Below are positions 12,699 to 24,256 of a stretch of DNA of 64,000 nucleotides, one piece after another. The stretch is taken from NCBI GenBank assembly GCA_019614645.1, contig JABWDB010000001.1:17773501-17837500 (forward strand), given 5' to 3'. A program made the translations under genes and the position numbers. The stretch comes from Stratiolaelaps scimitus. Taxonomy: Eukaryota > Arthropoda > Arachnida > Mesostigmata > Laelapidae. How positions within the stretch are numbered: position 1 is the stretch's first letter; the number at the start of each line of letters is the position of its first letter. The notes under the pieces were generated by a model that had not been told where the DNA came from, searched no databases, and worked only from the letters and a program-made list of their open reading frames with translations.

Positions 12699-12732
12699 AC
12701 CGCCGAGGACTTTCCTATAAGTCCTCGGCGGT
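12699..12732. repeat. Perfect 14-bp inverted repeat with 6-base loop
   Basis: ACCGCCGAGGACTT, loop TCCTAT, then the exact reverse complement. GC-rich arms lie in AT-rich flanks. Confidence 0.85.
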
Positions 12733-13608
12733 TTTATCTTCGAATTTAGCTTGTTACTATCCAAAAGCTGATTTTCAGGGTGAAGATTTTATCAGTTATA
12801 GATATGTACATATATTTGAGCAGTGTGCTCATTATTTTCCCATGCTCAAATCAGGCCATTTGCGGATATGCAACTACAATAGTTAAGTGAAAACGTAAGG
12901 AGAACATATTGTATCATAACTATTCCCTAGAATGGCACGGCATGCCACTCTTCGTCTGTCTGTTTATTTTGACAGTCGATGCAATCGATGCGTGAACTCC
13001 TTGGCGATCTGTACTGCTGTATTAATCGCTGCCGAGTCGCGTGGAGGCCTCATTTGATATTACGCATTCACCCATTCGAAGGTCTAGCCAGATAGACCTC
13101 CTCTGACGGCATATTACCTATCATCTACACAGAGAAAGCTTTATTTATGAAATAAATACCACTATAATGCAATACTCAATTTATTATTATTATGGGCATT
13201 TATTGTATATAATAATTATGGGTCTTATTATACACAAAAATTAGTGACGCGGTTGGGGTGTAAGGCCGAGGCCATCTTGGACACGAGGGAGGCAATGGCA
13301 TTGTAGATCCTTCAGTAGATCCTTCATCTACCTTCAGTAGGTCAATTAGGACCATTTCCTCACTATGCCAGAAGTGGTTTTGTCTCACAGCGAGGGAAGG
13401 TGTCGCAGAACACCTATCTACACAGAATAAATACCGTATTGCTGTTTGGACGATTGGTTCATGTAGAACGTCGCCGAACCTCAGGACAGTCCTTATTTGA
13501 ATAGAGCGGCAGGGGAATATATGCAGGACAGCAGAATCAAATTTTACTGTGGCTGGCCTGTGGGGGTGTATATTTTCCTCCCGATGTGTAAAGTAAGTAA
13601 ATCCTTCG

Positions 13609-13745
13609 GGCTGACACTCAGCCAACATTTAACAATGTCCACGGTGCAACTGCTTTCGGCATTGCTTCATAAGACGGACAACCCCTTTAAATGGATTTGT
13701 GTAACGGTGGGGATCGAATCCCGATATGTGTCGTAGTAACGCCAC
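13609..13745 (-). repeat. SINE-B copy
   Basis: Read on the - strand it has a B-box-like GGGATTCGATCCCC, then CCGTTACACAAATCC, CTTATGAAGCAATGCC, GTGGACATTGTTAAATG and TTGGCTGAGTGTCAGC. The order matches the better-preserved copy at 58990-59178. Confidence 0.7.
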
Positions 13746-16133
13746 CATGATAGAGATCAGTATCGCTAATGATGGGAGAAGGGCCAAGGGTCAGTCGCAA
13801 CCACACGTCCATGCATATGAAATAACGAAGCGCAATGGCATCCAACATTGACTGGCCTTCAAGTTTGAGTCCCCAGAATGGTTGTATAAATTCGGCAATA
13901 ATCTCCACGTGTACGGCTTTTGCTCCCGCACTGTATCACATGTATTTCGTCAAAAGTCTAATTAGTATTCTATCACTGCGGAGGGGGGGGAGAGTCAGTT
14001 GCGAATTGCTTAGGTGCACGATATAGCCACATTTCGTTCCGGCCAACAGCCAGCCCATTGCCAAGTTCGAACATCGAAAAGTTGCAATGCGTTTCGATGA
14101 GATTGCAATCGATTATTAAACGATGTTCCATATGAGGGCCGTGGTCCCACGATCCTCCCCACTTGCAACACGAGATGCACCTCAGTGCTCAATAAAGCTT
14201 CTGTCGCTCAGGGTCCAGGAGAGAATTAGACAGATCCACAAATACATAGACCGGGCTTTTCATTTACCTAGCCGCCATCAATCCCTTGTAGTACGACGGC
14301 GTCTGTTGGGGCAACATGCTATGTAGCATTTAGAGGGCTTCTCTCGTTGTCATCAACCGCTAGCATATGGTGGATTGCAACCAGCTGTTTACAGATGCTG
14401 AGGCACTGTCTAACCATCATCCATATGGTACAACGACGTTTCTTGCCCCGACGAATTTCTTCCGAACTGCAACGCTGCAAAAAAAAAACAGTAGCCGCAA
14501 GATGAATGAAAAAGAGGCGACATTACTGATGTGATTGACCCGAATTTTGTGAACTTACAGATAGAACTTAACACCAACCTGCTCAGCGTGGATAAGCTAG
14601 GGACTTGTATCTTCTACTTAGTGTTGATGAGCGCGAAATGAAGTGTCTGATTATCCTTTGGTGCCAGCCTTCGGCAGCTGCCTTCGGTACCAGCGTAGAC
14701 GTTTGCGGAATCGATCAACCCTGGGCTAAAGGCGTCAATATTGTCTTTCACAGTTGTCAGGGGAGCAACAGCAGTCAAGCAGCAGTTTTGTCGAGGACCG
14801 TGCGAAGGGTTCGAAACAAGTGCCTCAGATACTTACACCTGTATAGCATGCGTAACGTGGTTACAAAGTCGTTCAGAGGTGCATATTGATGTACGGCAAA
14901 TCGGATTCGTCGAAAGTGAGTCGATACCGAACTGATTATTCATTGTCAGGCATGCACGTTGACTGTGGTTGTTATAGTTCGCTGCGGTTACCTGAAAGTC
15001 CAATGCTTGAGTGTATTTCACTTAGTGGTACATAGGTTACATTCCTCCAGTGTACTCTTGAGGAACAATTAAAAAATTCGCAGGAAAGGTTGTATCAATT
15101 AGTAATCGAGCTGGGATCCTCAAGCCTCCCACTTTTGATCAATATCTAGTCATTGGATGACGGTGATGAAATGATGGTGTGTTGTCCTCTATCTTCATTG
15201 TACGCAAATGACTGCCAGTGATAAATGTATTCAATTTCTTTTGCGGAACATTAATTCAGGCGCTGAAGAGCCACTGCTAACTTACCATACGACGACTTGG
15301 AACCTTAGACCTGGATATGGCATCTTGCACAGTGAATCCGTTCGTTATAGCAACTTGAGGCTTGAATTACGTGTTGTGTTCGGTCACTGGCTGTGGTCAA
15401 CGGGTCTTCTCCACTCAGCTCTTCAAGGAGAAATGATTTGTTAAGATGGAAACTAATGAGCATCAGCTATTCCGAGCTGCGTTCGCCTCGCTTGCAAACA
15501 GTAAGTGAATAATCGCTTCAATGAAACAATACCAGCCACGATAAAATAGGATACGTTGTTGAAAATTGACTACTCGCTATATAATATATATATATAGGAA
15601 ATTCGTCATCGAATATATTGGTGTTCGTCAACCCACCGAATGTAATAAATAATACAGAGGTACAGGATCCGCTGACATGACCATCTCTATCCGAAGACAA
15701 ACCCACTGGGATTCACATTTTCCTAAACGCTCCCATATATCAGACCTGTATAATTGCAAGTGAATTTGAATTAATTTTTTTAGCCTAAACATAATGGACC
15801 TTCGGTGGGGTGTAAAACAGGGAAGACTCCCGTTTCGTGAACGAACTTGGTTTTGCTCGCTCGACTGGGCAGCGCTGCTTCGCTGCTCAATATTTTAAGC
15901 CTGCTTTTTATATGAGACAATACTTGTGTGGCTTTTCCTCTTAAAGAAATAATTGAGAGCTATATGTGGCCCCTATGTATATGAAGTTACTCAGCCAGGG
16001 TACCTTGAGGTGCTCGGAGCAGTTTTGTGTTCCCAACATAATCGTAAGTAATTTAAGGCAGCGCTCAATGATCTGAATTCTATTAGTCAGTCGCGAACAC
16101 TGACATTTCGACCTGGGTTTATCTTTTCGACAG
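13746..16133. other. No supported exon; may contain 5' exons of the MAST-like gene
   Basis: The MAST-like gene needs at least one exon upstream of 16134 because its first visible exon starts in mid-codon. I searched this stretch for the serine/arginine-rich MAST N-terminal segment and found nothing convincing. A direct repeat GCCTTCGGCAGCT / GCCTTCGG sits near 14668. Confidence 0.3.
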
Positions 16134-19100
16134 CATACCCGGAGAAATTGTCAGTATGCCAAGGCCTTCTGGAGGTGTTTTCCAAACGGCGGAAGAATTT
16201 GTCACTAAACAATGAGCCATTGCAGCAGTTTGTAAACCAACAAATATATTTAACAACCTCTGAACTCCTATTCAAGTTCGAACAACAGGTTTGTGGGTGT
16301 GACACCTCTGATCTATATTTGGCTATACTGCTGTCTCACATGCTGACTTATATGTATACACCTCGATATTATGCAAGTTGACATGACTGATTTGCCCATT
16401 AGAACTTTCACTATCAAAGCACGTACCGAGTACAATAGATAGATGGTGTTCATTAGTTTCTTCTGCATGGCCCGTTTTGACTTGCGCTCCGGTAGACACT
16501 TTCTGCGTGATCAAAGATCCACATCAACGGCTTACATCTGTCAGACCCTTATTTCTTATTATACATTTGGATATTGTTAGCTTTCCCATATCTGTGGATT
16601 GCAAGTAGACAACCACGGTTATTATACTACAAGCCGTAGATAGCAGAGTGCACACTGGGAAAATATATATTGCACATCAGTATACGTGGTCTTACATAGA
16701 TACATGTGTATAGATGCACCAAATACATTTATCTCAAGTCTGTGATACCTTTTATAGGGCTCTAATAATATATATGGATCTGTGTGGGACTGAGTCCAGT
16801 GGCCTAAATATATGTCTAACGTAAATCGATCACATCATCGTCGACCAGCAAGGAGCGGGTAGCTTAATGATCTGGCGACCGCCATAGCCAAGCATAGCTT
16901 TTCTTGATCCTCTTAACAATGCTGACTTATAAATAATTTGATTAAGCAAAAGCATTTCGTTTCGATCTTTGCCAGAGTTACAAGCTACACGACGATTTCT
17001 GGTCATACAATTATATTATAGAACATTGACCTTACTGTGCCTGTTGATCCAGGCCGATTTGTAACTCGGTTCTAGGAGATCTGTCTGAAACGGTTCGATA
17101 TTATCCTCTACGACGAGTCTGAGATGTACCGATAAATGATTCGTAGATTCGTAGTCGACGTGTTCGCTGCTTCCAACGAAACAGAACATCTGAAGTAGTA
17201 TTTTTACATATTATCGACTATAATGCGGGTTAGATCATCAATTTTCTTCACTGACTTCCATTCGACTTTCGTTCGTGTTATGTGTCAATAGGCCGTTTTC
17301 AAAAGAGCGTTGAGAAAACTCACTTATGAGATGCATATCCATCTCTGGCCGATCTGATATCAGCTAAATCCGTGGCCAGTTTATCCCGCTCGATTACGGT
17401 ATCATATATATAATTAGTTCGGAACGCTTCAGCGAATATCATAACTGAAAACCGTTAACAGATGTCGAAGTGGTACCGGCCTGGAGTAGACGCGCTCGAA
17501 GCTGTTGTGTTTTTTCGAAATCGCACACCGCCCCTTCTAAACTTTTTATTCCAGTTCAATGTTACTTCCTCTGTATTATAACGGCAGCTATGCAAACACA
17601 TGGCGTTGAAGAAAACACAACCGAGTGTTGTACAGGCCGCACTAATTTGATTGGTGGTAATCGAAGCTAGTTATCCCGCATTTGTTTGTCACCTGTTCTT
17701 AGGCATTCTTTAATGGCTAGCCATAAACATAGAAAAAACATCGATTTTCTCTCGAAAATCATCGATTTCCTGTTTTAGTCTAACGCAACTAACTGCTTAG
17801 TACCACCATGTCATTTTGTTGAGCCCCTTCCAGCTCGTGACATGCAAGGATATCTTCGATAATTTTGAGAATGTGTGCCACTTGTTTAGGATGTTAGTCG
17901 TTGAGAATACAAGCGTGTGCACGACATTAGCATCAGATATACAGCAACTATCTACGGCCCTTGCGGAGGTGAGCAATCTGCTCGAACGGGAATCTCACGC
18001 ACGTATCATCGACTGGATGTCTGTCGGGAAGGCATTCACTGAACAAGCAAATGAGGCAAAAGCTGGCCAAAGCCTACAGAAGGCCTTCATCAATTATATT
18101 CCAAAGATGGCCGACTTTGAGCTCGTCGGTCGTCTCGGCGTGGGCACGTACAGCGACGTGTTTAAAGTCATACACACGCCAACAGGTCATCCATTCACCA
18201 TGAAAGTGTCGCCGCGGAGCAAGTTCTCGTTTGATCCACGCAACCTTAACCTCTCTGGAGAGAACCTGTTTACTGATCCGGACCCAACAGTGTCAGTAGC
18301 GCCGACCACATTTGAAGAGAGTAGCACAGGACCGTACATCCCATTTACAGACAAAATGGTAGGTTCGATGTCCCATGACCATCTAATCTGTCGGATGTTC
18401 TGCGCGTTCCAAGCCGACCCCGACGTTGACGTGTCCTTGTTCGAAGCTGGTGATACAGACGTCGATGTCCTTCAGTTGACTGAACATCTCGGCTATTTTG
18501 ATATGTTCGACTCGATTTTGGTCGTCTTCCAAGTCGTGTTAGGACTCGAGCACCTTCACCTTCGTGGGTTTATTCATCGCGATATACGGCCGTCTAACGT
18601 TCTCATCGATCGTTTCGGTCGAGTGAAGATCACGGATTTCGACAGTACAAAAGTGTGCCGTGGACACTTCTCGAGGCGAGTTCTAACGGGGTATTTCAAA
18701 CGGACGCACGCAGAGTTCCGAGACAAAGACGTTGTCGGTGCCATGGCCTACACTGCTCCGGAGATTTTGCTCAAGAAGGCGTACGGTCGAGCAGTGGACT
18801 GGTGGTCTCTAGGAGTATCCATGTATAAGATGACAACAGGCCGGATGCCGTTTCGTGGTCGAGATGGAGCCGAGGTGCGGGAGAGGATTTTGAACCAAGA
18901 CCTGCAATGGCCAGACCGAACTATATATCCTCATTCGGCAAATACAGACGTGAAGGAGTTTGTGTATGACCTGCTGAAGAAAAACCCGAGAAATCGTCTC
19001 GGCAGCAAATTGTACAGTGATTTACGGGACCACCAGCTGATCATATATGCGGCCAGCCTCCTTCGACCAGTTCGATGTACCAAAGGCGCTAGATCGTTTA

Positions 19101-22100
19101 GAGACATTCGGGGCAGGGTATGCCGTTTCTGCTTTTGATTTACAGTAGCTATACCATAGATATGTATATAGAAGTTCCATCTCTCTATTGTATCTAACTA
19201 AAATATATATTACCAATTGGGCATTCGATTTTAGTCCGTACCTATCCCAGCATGTGCTTACAAGTTGTAGTGTTTCAACTCTAGCTAATATGCAAGGTTA
19301 CATTTACATACAGACGTTCCTTCGTTCTGCTCAACACCACGTGGGGCCGAAAAGCAAAAAGTCGGGCTTATATGAAACAAGGGAGGGTCTCCTTTTCATA
19401 TATTTCGTATGAGTATGCGCCTACAAAGATGACAATAAAAATAGTAGATATGCAATTTCTTCGATTTTTTTTGCTGTTACCGAAATGGTCGCGAAACTTG
19501 CAATGCTAAAGGCGATGGTCAAGTTTCATGTACTGATTCTGTACTTATGGTGCTAATTAGTTCTCCCCCTTGAAGTTAACATCTTCTCAATAAACGGCTC
19601 AGTGCATAGTATATGCTTATTGCGAGCGGCTATTTCTACGTGAAAGAAACGTTTACATACTCTATAAAACATAAACATTGAACTCTGCGCAAAAGAAATT
19701 CTTCTTTGCCATCATTCGTGCCCTGCTTTTACCAATCAATATACGTAGGAATTTCAGGGTATGACACCCGGCCTGCAGTTTTATAAAACATTGACTCTAT
19801 TAGCGATGATAATCCCGCCGCCGCCTGTGTTTTTCGATTCGGTGTATTTAACTGCGTTTAACCTTATACTTGTGTTTTTTCATCTTTCTGCCTACATAGC
19901 TGTACATTATCACGTTCAGTGATGTCGATCGCACGATAGCACCAAACGTCACTGTTGGCGTCGACGCGCTCATCGCTGCTCGTCCCGAGACTGGTAATAT
20001 CGAGTTTAGCGATATCCAGGACATGGCGTATGATCGACACCTGAAGCTGCTCACGTTTGCCAGCGTGAAATACCGTCGATTTACTGATCGACAGACGGGT
20101 ATCTTCGCCGAGAGTGATAAATACTTCTCTATGCCTTCACCCCCTGATCGAGAATTGGATTACACGGTGAACATTGATTTGATTCGTTTGGTGAACATCA
20201 ATTAATTACAGGGTGCTTGGCGAGTCCTCTTGGTTTGTCGAGCTACTTAGGCGCAACACCCATGAAATCACCATGCGAAGTGCTGAAAAATCAATTCAAC
20301 CTCTCGTTATTTTGAGCACTTTTCCATTAAAATTGTCACCGCTTTCAAAACGCCTTTGTGCGTTACTGCTAGAACACTTCGGCCTTACTTGCCTGGTGGC
20401 CTATGGCCCACACCCTGTATACACGACTTTTATTTAGACAGAGCAAAGTTTGCCTTTGTGAAGTTTTCGGTTACCCTGTTAGCGCTCTCATCGATCTCAG
20501 CTAGGACATTTTTCCTGTGACCAGTCTCATAGTTGCATTGCTCAATGGAAATGACGGTATAGACACAGTTTGACGATGCATATTGACAAAATTACGATTC
20601 GTTGCATTCAACCATGGCACGCAATGCCAGGATACAACATTAGAAATCGTCGATTACAACAAATTTCTATTACCACTGATTTTATATTTCCACCCATTGC
20701 AAATTGCCACATAAACAAATGCTTGTATGTTTCCGGTCAGTTGCACTGACTACTGGAATAGGTGCACCATTATTTCCAATTTCATCAGGTAAACTGCTTT
20801 TAGGCGCGAGACGATTGCGAGACCTTGTTGGAGCCGACACGCCAGGATACGATAACCCAGCGAATTGCGCAGAATCAAATGACCGAGGTGACTTTTTCCT
20901 ATAAGAAGAAATTCTTCTGTAAGAGGGCAGACATTCAACTAAAATTGGAGCTTGGCCAGGGAAGGCTTACCTATCCTGTGGTGGCGTCATGCAAAGCACC
21001 AACAACAGAGGAATTGGCGACAAGGGTCTTGGAAGGTAAACGGTTATCATGGACCCTTTGTATCGTATCCCTATGGTAGAACGGACGTTAATTACCGCTG
21101 TAGAAAATATGCCGCGGAAACAAATCCTTACTAACAAACGCATTTGCGTACAAGTCGTGGGTTTGGTTCATCTAGTTACTGAGCCAGCTCATTTTCACGA
21201 CGTTCGCCCCTTATTAGAAATCCGTTAGGCGCTGCTTTTTGTAGCCTCTTCTTTTAAATAATCAACTTAGTAACCATTTGTCCTCGATACAGAAATGATA
21301 GGCCTCATTAGTGCTCGTGCGCGTTGATGATAGAACAATGCCGTTACCTTTTATCTTACAAGTCACTTGTGCCTGGCGTATCATACGGTATCGAGTTCTG
21401 ACAATTTTCTGCGCGCAGAATTTGCTGCGAACAACTCCGATGACTTAAAATTATGGTAGTCTCCGGGTCCAGATCTCAATGACTGCCTAGAAAAATAAGT
21501 AAACCTTTCTTGATTTCACACAAATCATGAATATACCTATGGGCTGCTGCAGGTGACTCTGATATGCTGTTCACTTGTCAAGAGACCAATGAAGTTATTC
21601 GTTGTCTTAACCTTTTCAGGGGACATCATTGCCACCGTTGAAAAGGTCAGCGTGATTGGCGTCCCTCTCACCAGGGTGTGGACCTTGATCAAGAGTTTTA
21701 TGCTTCAAAATCAGGGCAACGTGCATTGTCAAGTGTTCTCAAATAATATCTTCCGTGTGATTCCTGTACAGTATAGTACGGCCCATCAAATTATTATGGG
21801 CACGTCTCAATGCGAGCTGAGGTTAAATTCGGCTAAGAACAAGTTCTTTCGAACAAGTGTTGTCCGGGTATTTAATACGGACACAAAAGAGGTCGTCGGG
21901 CATCATGTCATCTCGCATGTTTATCCAAGCGTGACGTGCGATACTGGGATGGTCTTCTATGGCGACGTGCTCCTACAGGTGAACGGACGACTTGTTGATG
22001 TCCTCAACGAAGTCGATGCACAGCGGCTATGGCAGGGTCGCTCGTTCATCGATGTTTGTGTGGTACCCATTTCGGTGCTGCGTCGTAAAGACTTGCAAGA

Positions 22101-22152
22101 AGGTGCAGTCGAATGCGAGGCCTCTGATATTGAAAAGATAATGGCTTCCTAA
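16134..22152 (+). CDS. Divergent MAST-family serine/threonine kinase-like gene (5' end missing)
   Basis: Exons I can support: 16134-16288, 17834-19117, 19920-20166 (or 20190), 20804-21035 and 21620-22152 (stop). MAST kinases carry a DUF1908 helical bundle, an AGC kinase domain and a PDZ domain, and act at cytoskeleton and membranes. Exon 1 and the start of exon 2 match DUF1908, ending in a NEAKAGQSLQKAFINYI segment like the family's AKEGQ...IPRYI. The kinase domain follows (from about 18116): glycine loop GVGTYSDV, TMK lysine, HRDIRPSN (18575), DFD instead of DFG (18635-18643), AEFRDKDVVG before APE as in MASTs, and VDWWSLG. PDZ 1 spans exons 4-5 (GDIIATVEKVSVIG). A second PDZ-like fold (GDVLLQVNG) is unusual, since MASTs have one. 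The helix-C glutamate is not evident and HRDxK is HRDxR, so activity is doubtful. The kinase end may contain a frameshift. It is probably a fast-evolving paralogue. Confidence 0.75.
19036..19070 (+). other. Apparent +1 frame change at the end of the kinase domain
   Basis: The kinase frame runs to NRLGS...LRDHQ (about 19036). The next frame, from about 19050, reads SFDQFDVPKALDRLETFG, which looks like the AGC C-tail (HPFF..IDF..L). That frame joins the next exon in phase through donor 19118 and acceptor ending 19919. The original frame can also be spliced in phase, using an acceptor ending at 19899, but gives an unconvincing peptide. This may be a sequencing error, a real frameshift, or alternative splicing. 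Confidence 0.45.
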
Positions 22153-24256
22153 ATATCCGACTCAAGACAGAGAGAGAGGGAGAGTGACTTCTCCAATGAC
22201 TTGGCAGCTATTAGTGTTGTTGGATATATGACGCTGGTGCGGTTCACGGCCTACCCCCACTGACGCCCTTCACCTAGAAGGTGGTGATCACCCTGCAAGC
22301 TGGCACCAAGGAGAGCTGTACATTCGAAGTAAACGCGGTAATAACAAGGACGTTGAGCACTGCGAGATGTAGTTTAAAATGAACAACAAATGCATTTAAG
22401 CAGTAGAAATAGTATCTTTTGCCAAAAAAGCTGGAGACTAACTAATATTTCATTTGTTAGAACCAAACCTCGGTCTCCAAAGTCGATAAGCTTTTGTTTT
22501 CAAATCCTATATATATATATATATATATGAAATACGTATTTTTATGCGATGGATGTATCCATATTTAGTTGGCATTACCGTCAAATCATGGATTTTTGCT
22601 CTCAAAAGCGAAATTGTGACTGTTACTTGCTACTATAATTTCTATTATTTCATTAAAAATGCGCTTCGGTCGATTCCGGTGGAGGTATTTGAATAAATGT
22701 ATAATATATATGTATATGTATGTCTTCATTGCCATTATCAATTTGCGTGGGGTCGGTCTAGCTTCCAAGTAAATTCTCAGTAGGTCATCCAGCATCTAGC
22801 TCATGTTAGTCCATTAAAAGCTACGGTCTCAGCAGGTGTACGCAGGGTGCGTACAATAACAATACCGTTTCTTACGAGATCAAATGAAATCTGTGGCAGA
22901 AAAATGCTAATCGAATATAGCTCACGACCGAGCTAGACCTAGAAAAGATTATCACTTCAAGCATTTTACATTTTACATCTCCCAGAACCCTGAACGAGCG
23001 GGAGAGACTACATTATTGTTGTCGAACGTTGTGCAGCGTAAGTAACAACTTTAAGCATATTCATAACGATGGGCGCATTTTCATTGAAAATACGATACTA
23101 TCTTTAAGCCAGATCACTTGTGTACCGAGCAAGTAAATAAGACGTTTAATTTGATGGGTTTCCTAATAGGGCAGCCTGATTTGTCGTTCAAAATGGCGAG
23201 ACCCTTTGGAAAATAACACATGCTGCTATCTGAACTCGGGGTTTGACTAATTTCGTCCAAAAACCGCAGTTTAGGTCGACTAAAAATTCGAGCCTATAGC
23301 AGTAATATTTACGCCATTATTGTTCTACATTTTATAAAAAAAAGTTAATTTTTTTCATTTTTGGAAAATAAAACGTAGGCCCCCTTCATCACTGCTCGAT
23401 ACTTGCAAGATGACAAAGTGTTGTGCAAATTGGTGTCTCATATTGCCTAAAATCGACTGATTTAATATAGATTATCTGAAAATTTTTGTACATGCAACGC
23501 CGAGGCGATTAAAGCACGAGCCATATTTTTACATTAGTGCCCCTCAAGTAAATCAAAAGTATTTATATGGGCGATTTCGCTCTTCACTGTCAAAAATTTT
23601 TCCGAGAGAAATATTGATGCGCGTGCGGCGGCATACGGTCGAATCCTCGTGCAGCGATCTAGATCCGCTGATACTTTAGGCGCTATGTACTCAAATCTCT
23701 AATTACGAAACATACATTGAGTTGTGTATGTTTGAAATCAGGCCACACAGCTGACCGCAATAGTGCTCACAGCACGGTCATATAAAAATACCGCCAATTA
23801 TATAATATGGCTCTGCGCGATCATTTTTAGAAGCATGTTTTGCTTTTACTAGCAGACGCTGTGTATGATTTCCGCGTTCAAACTGATCTGCAGGCGGTTT
23901 GTTGCTGTGTGTCTACGCCTCTGGGTAGAGGCAAAAAAGGACCCCAGCGACATTATCCTACAGATTGCTAACTATAACTCAAGCTGCTTCGCCTCAAGGT
24001 TTCGGAGCTTGTACCAACAACAAGCAACTACCATCCTGGATTCGACATATGCGCTGTGATATTCACGTCACCCGGGAGCTACTTAATTGTGTTTCTAGCT
24101 ATTCTATGCCAGTGACTACAGCTGTCGGTTCTCCTTCTTCATTCCTGCGATTAGTTTCTAGTTCAACGAATATTTTCTAAACAGTGCACCGCTGTCCTCT
24201 AGTGGACTAAAGACTAAGAGCCCACCCTCGTTCGTAAGCCTCAATTTGTCATAAAC
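22153..24256. other. Intergenic between MAST-like and BubR1 genes; no gene seen
   Basis: AT-rich. It has an (AT)10 tract at 22509-22528 and a poly-A/T stretch near 23335-23360. It should contain the MAST-like 3' UTR and the BubR1 promoter, but no element is clear enough to name. Confidence 0.4.

Noticed and set aside
13200..13628. 142-residue - strand protein
   Set aside because: Its N-terminal part is encoded by SINE-B sequence and the rest has no recognisable features.
17834..18110. Dbl-homology (RhoGEF) domain before the kinase
   Set aside because: IFDNFENVCHLF looked like a DH helix, but the whole segment plus the preceding exon aligns better, in order, with the MAST DUF1908 bundle, ending in the AKAGQ...INYI block directly before the kinase.
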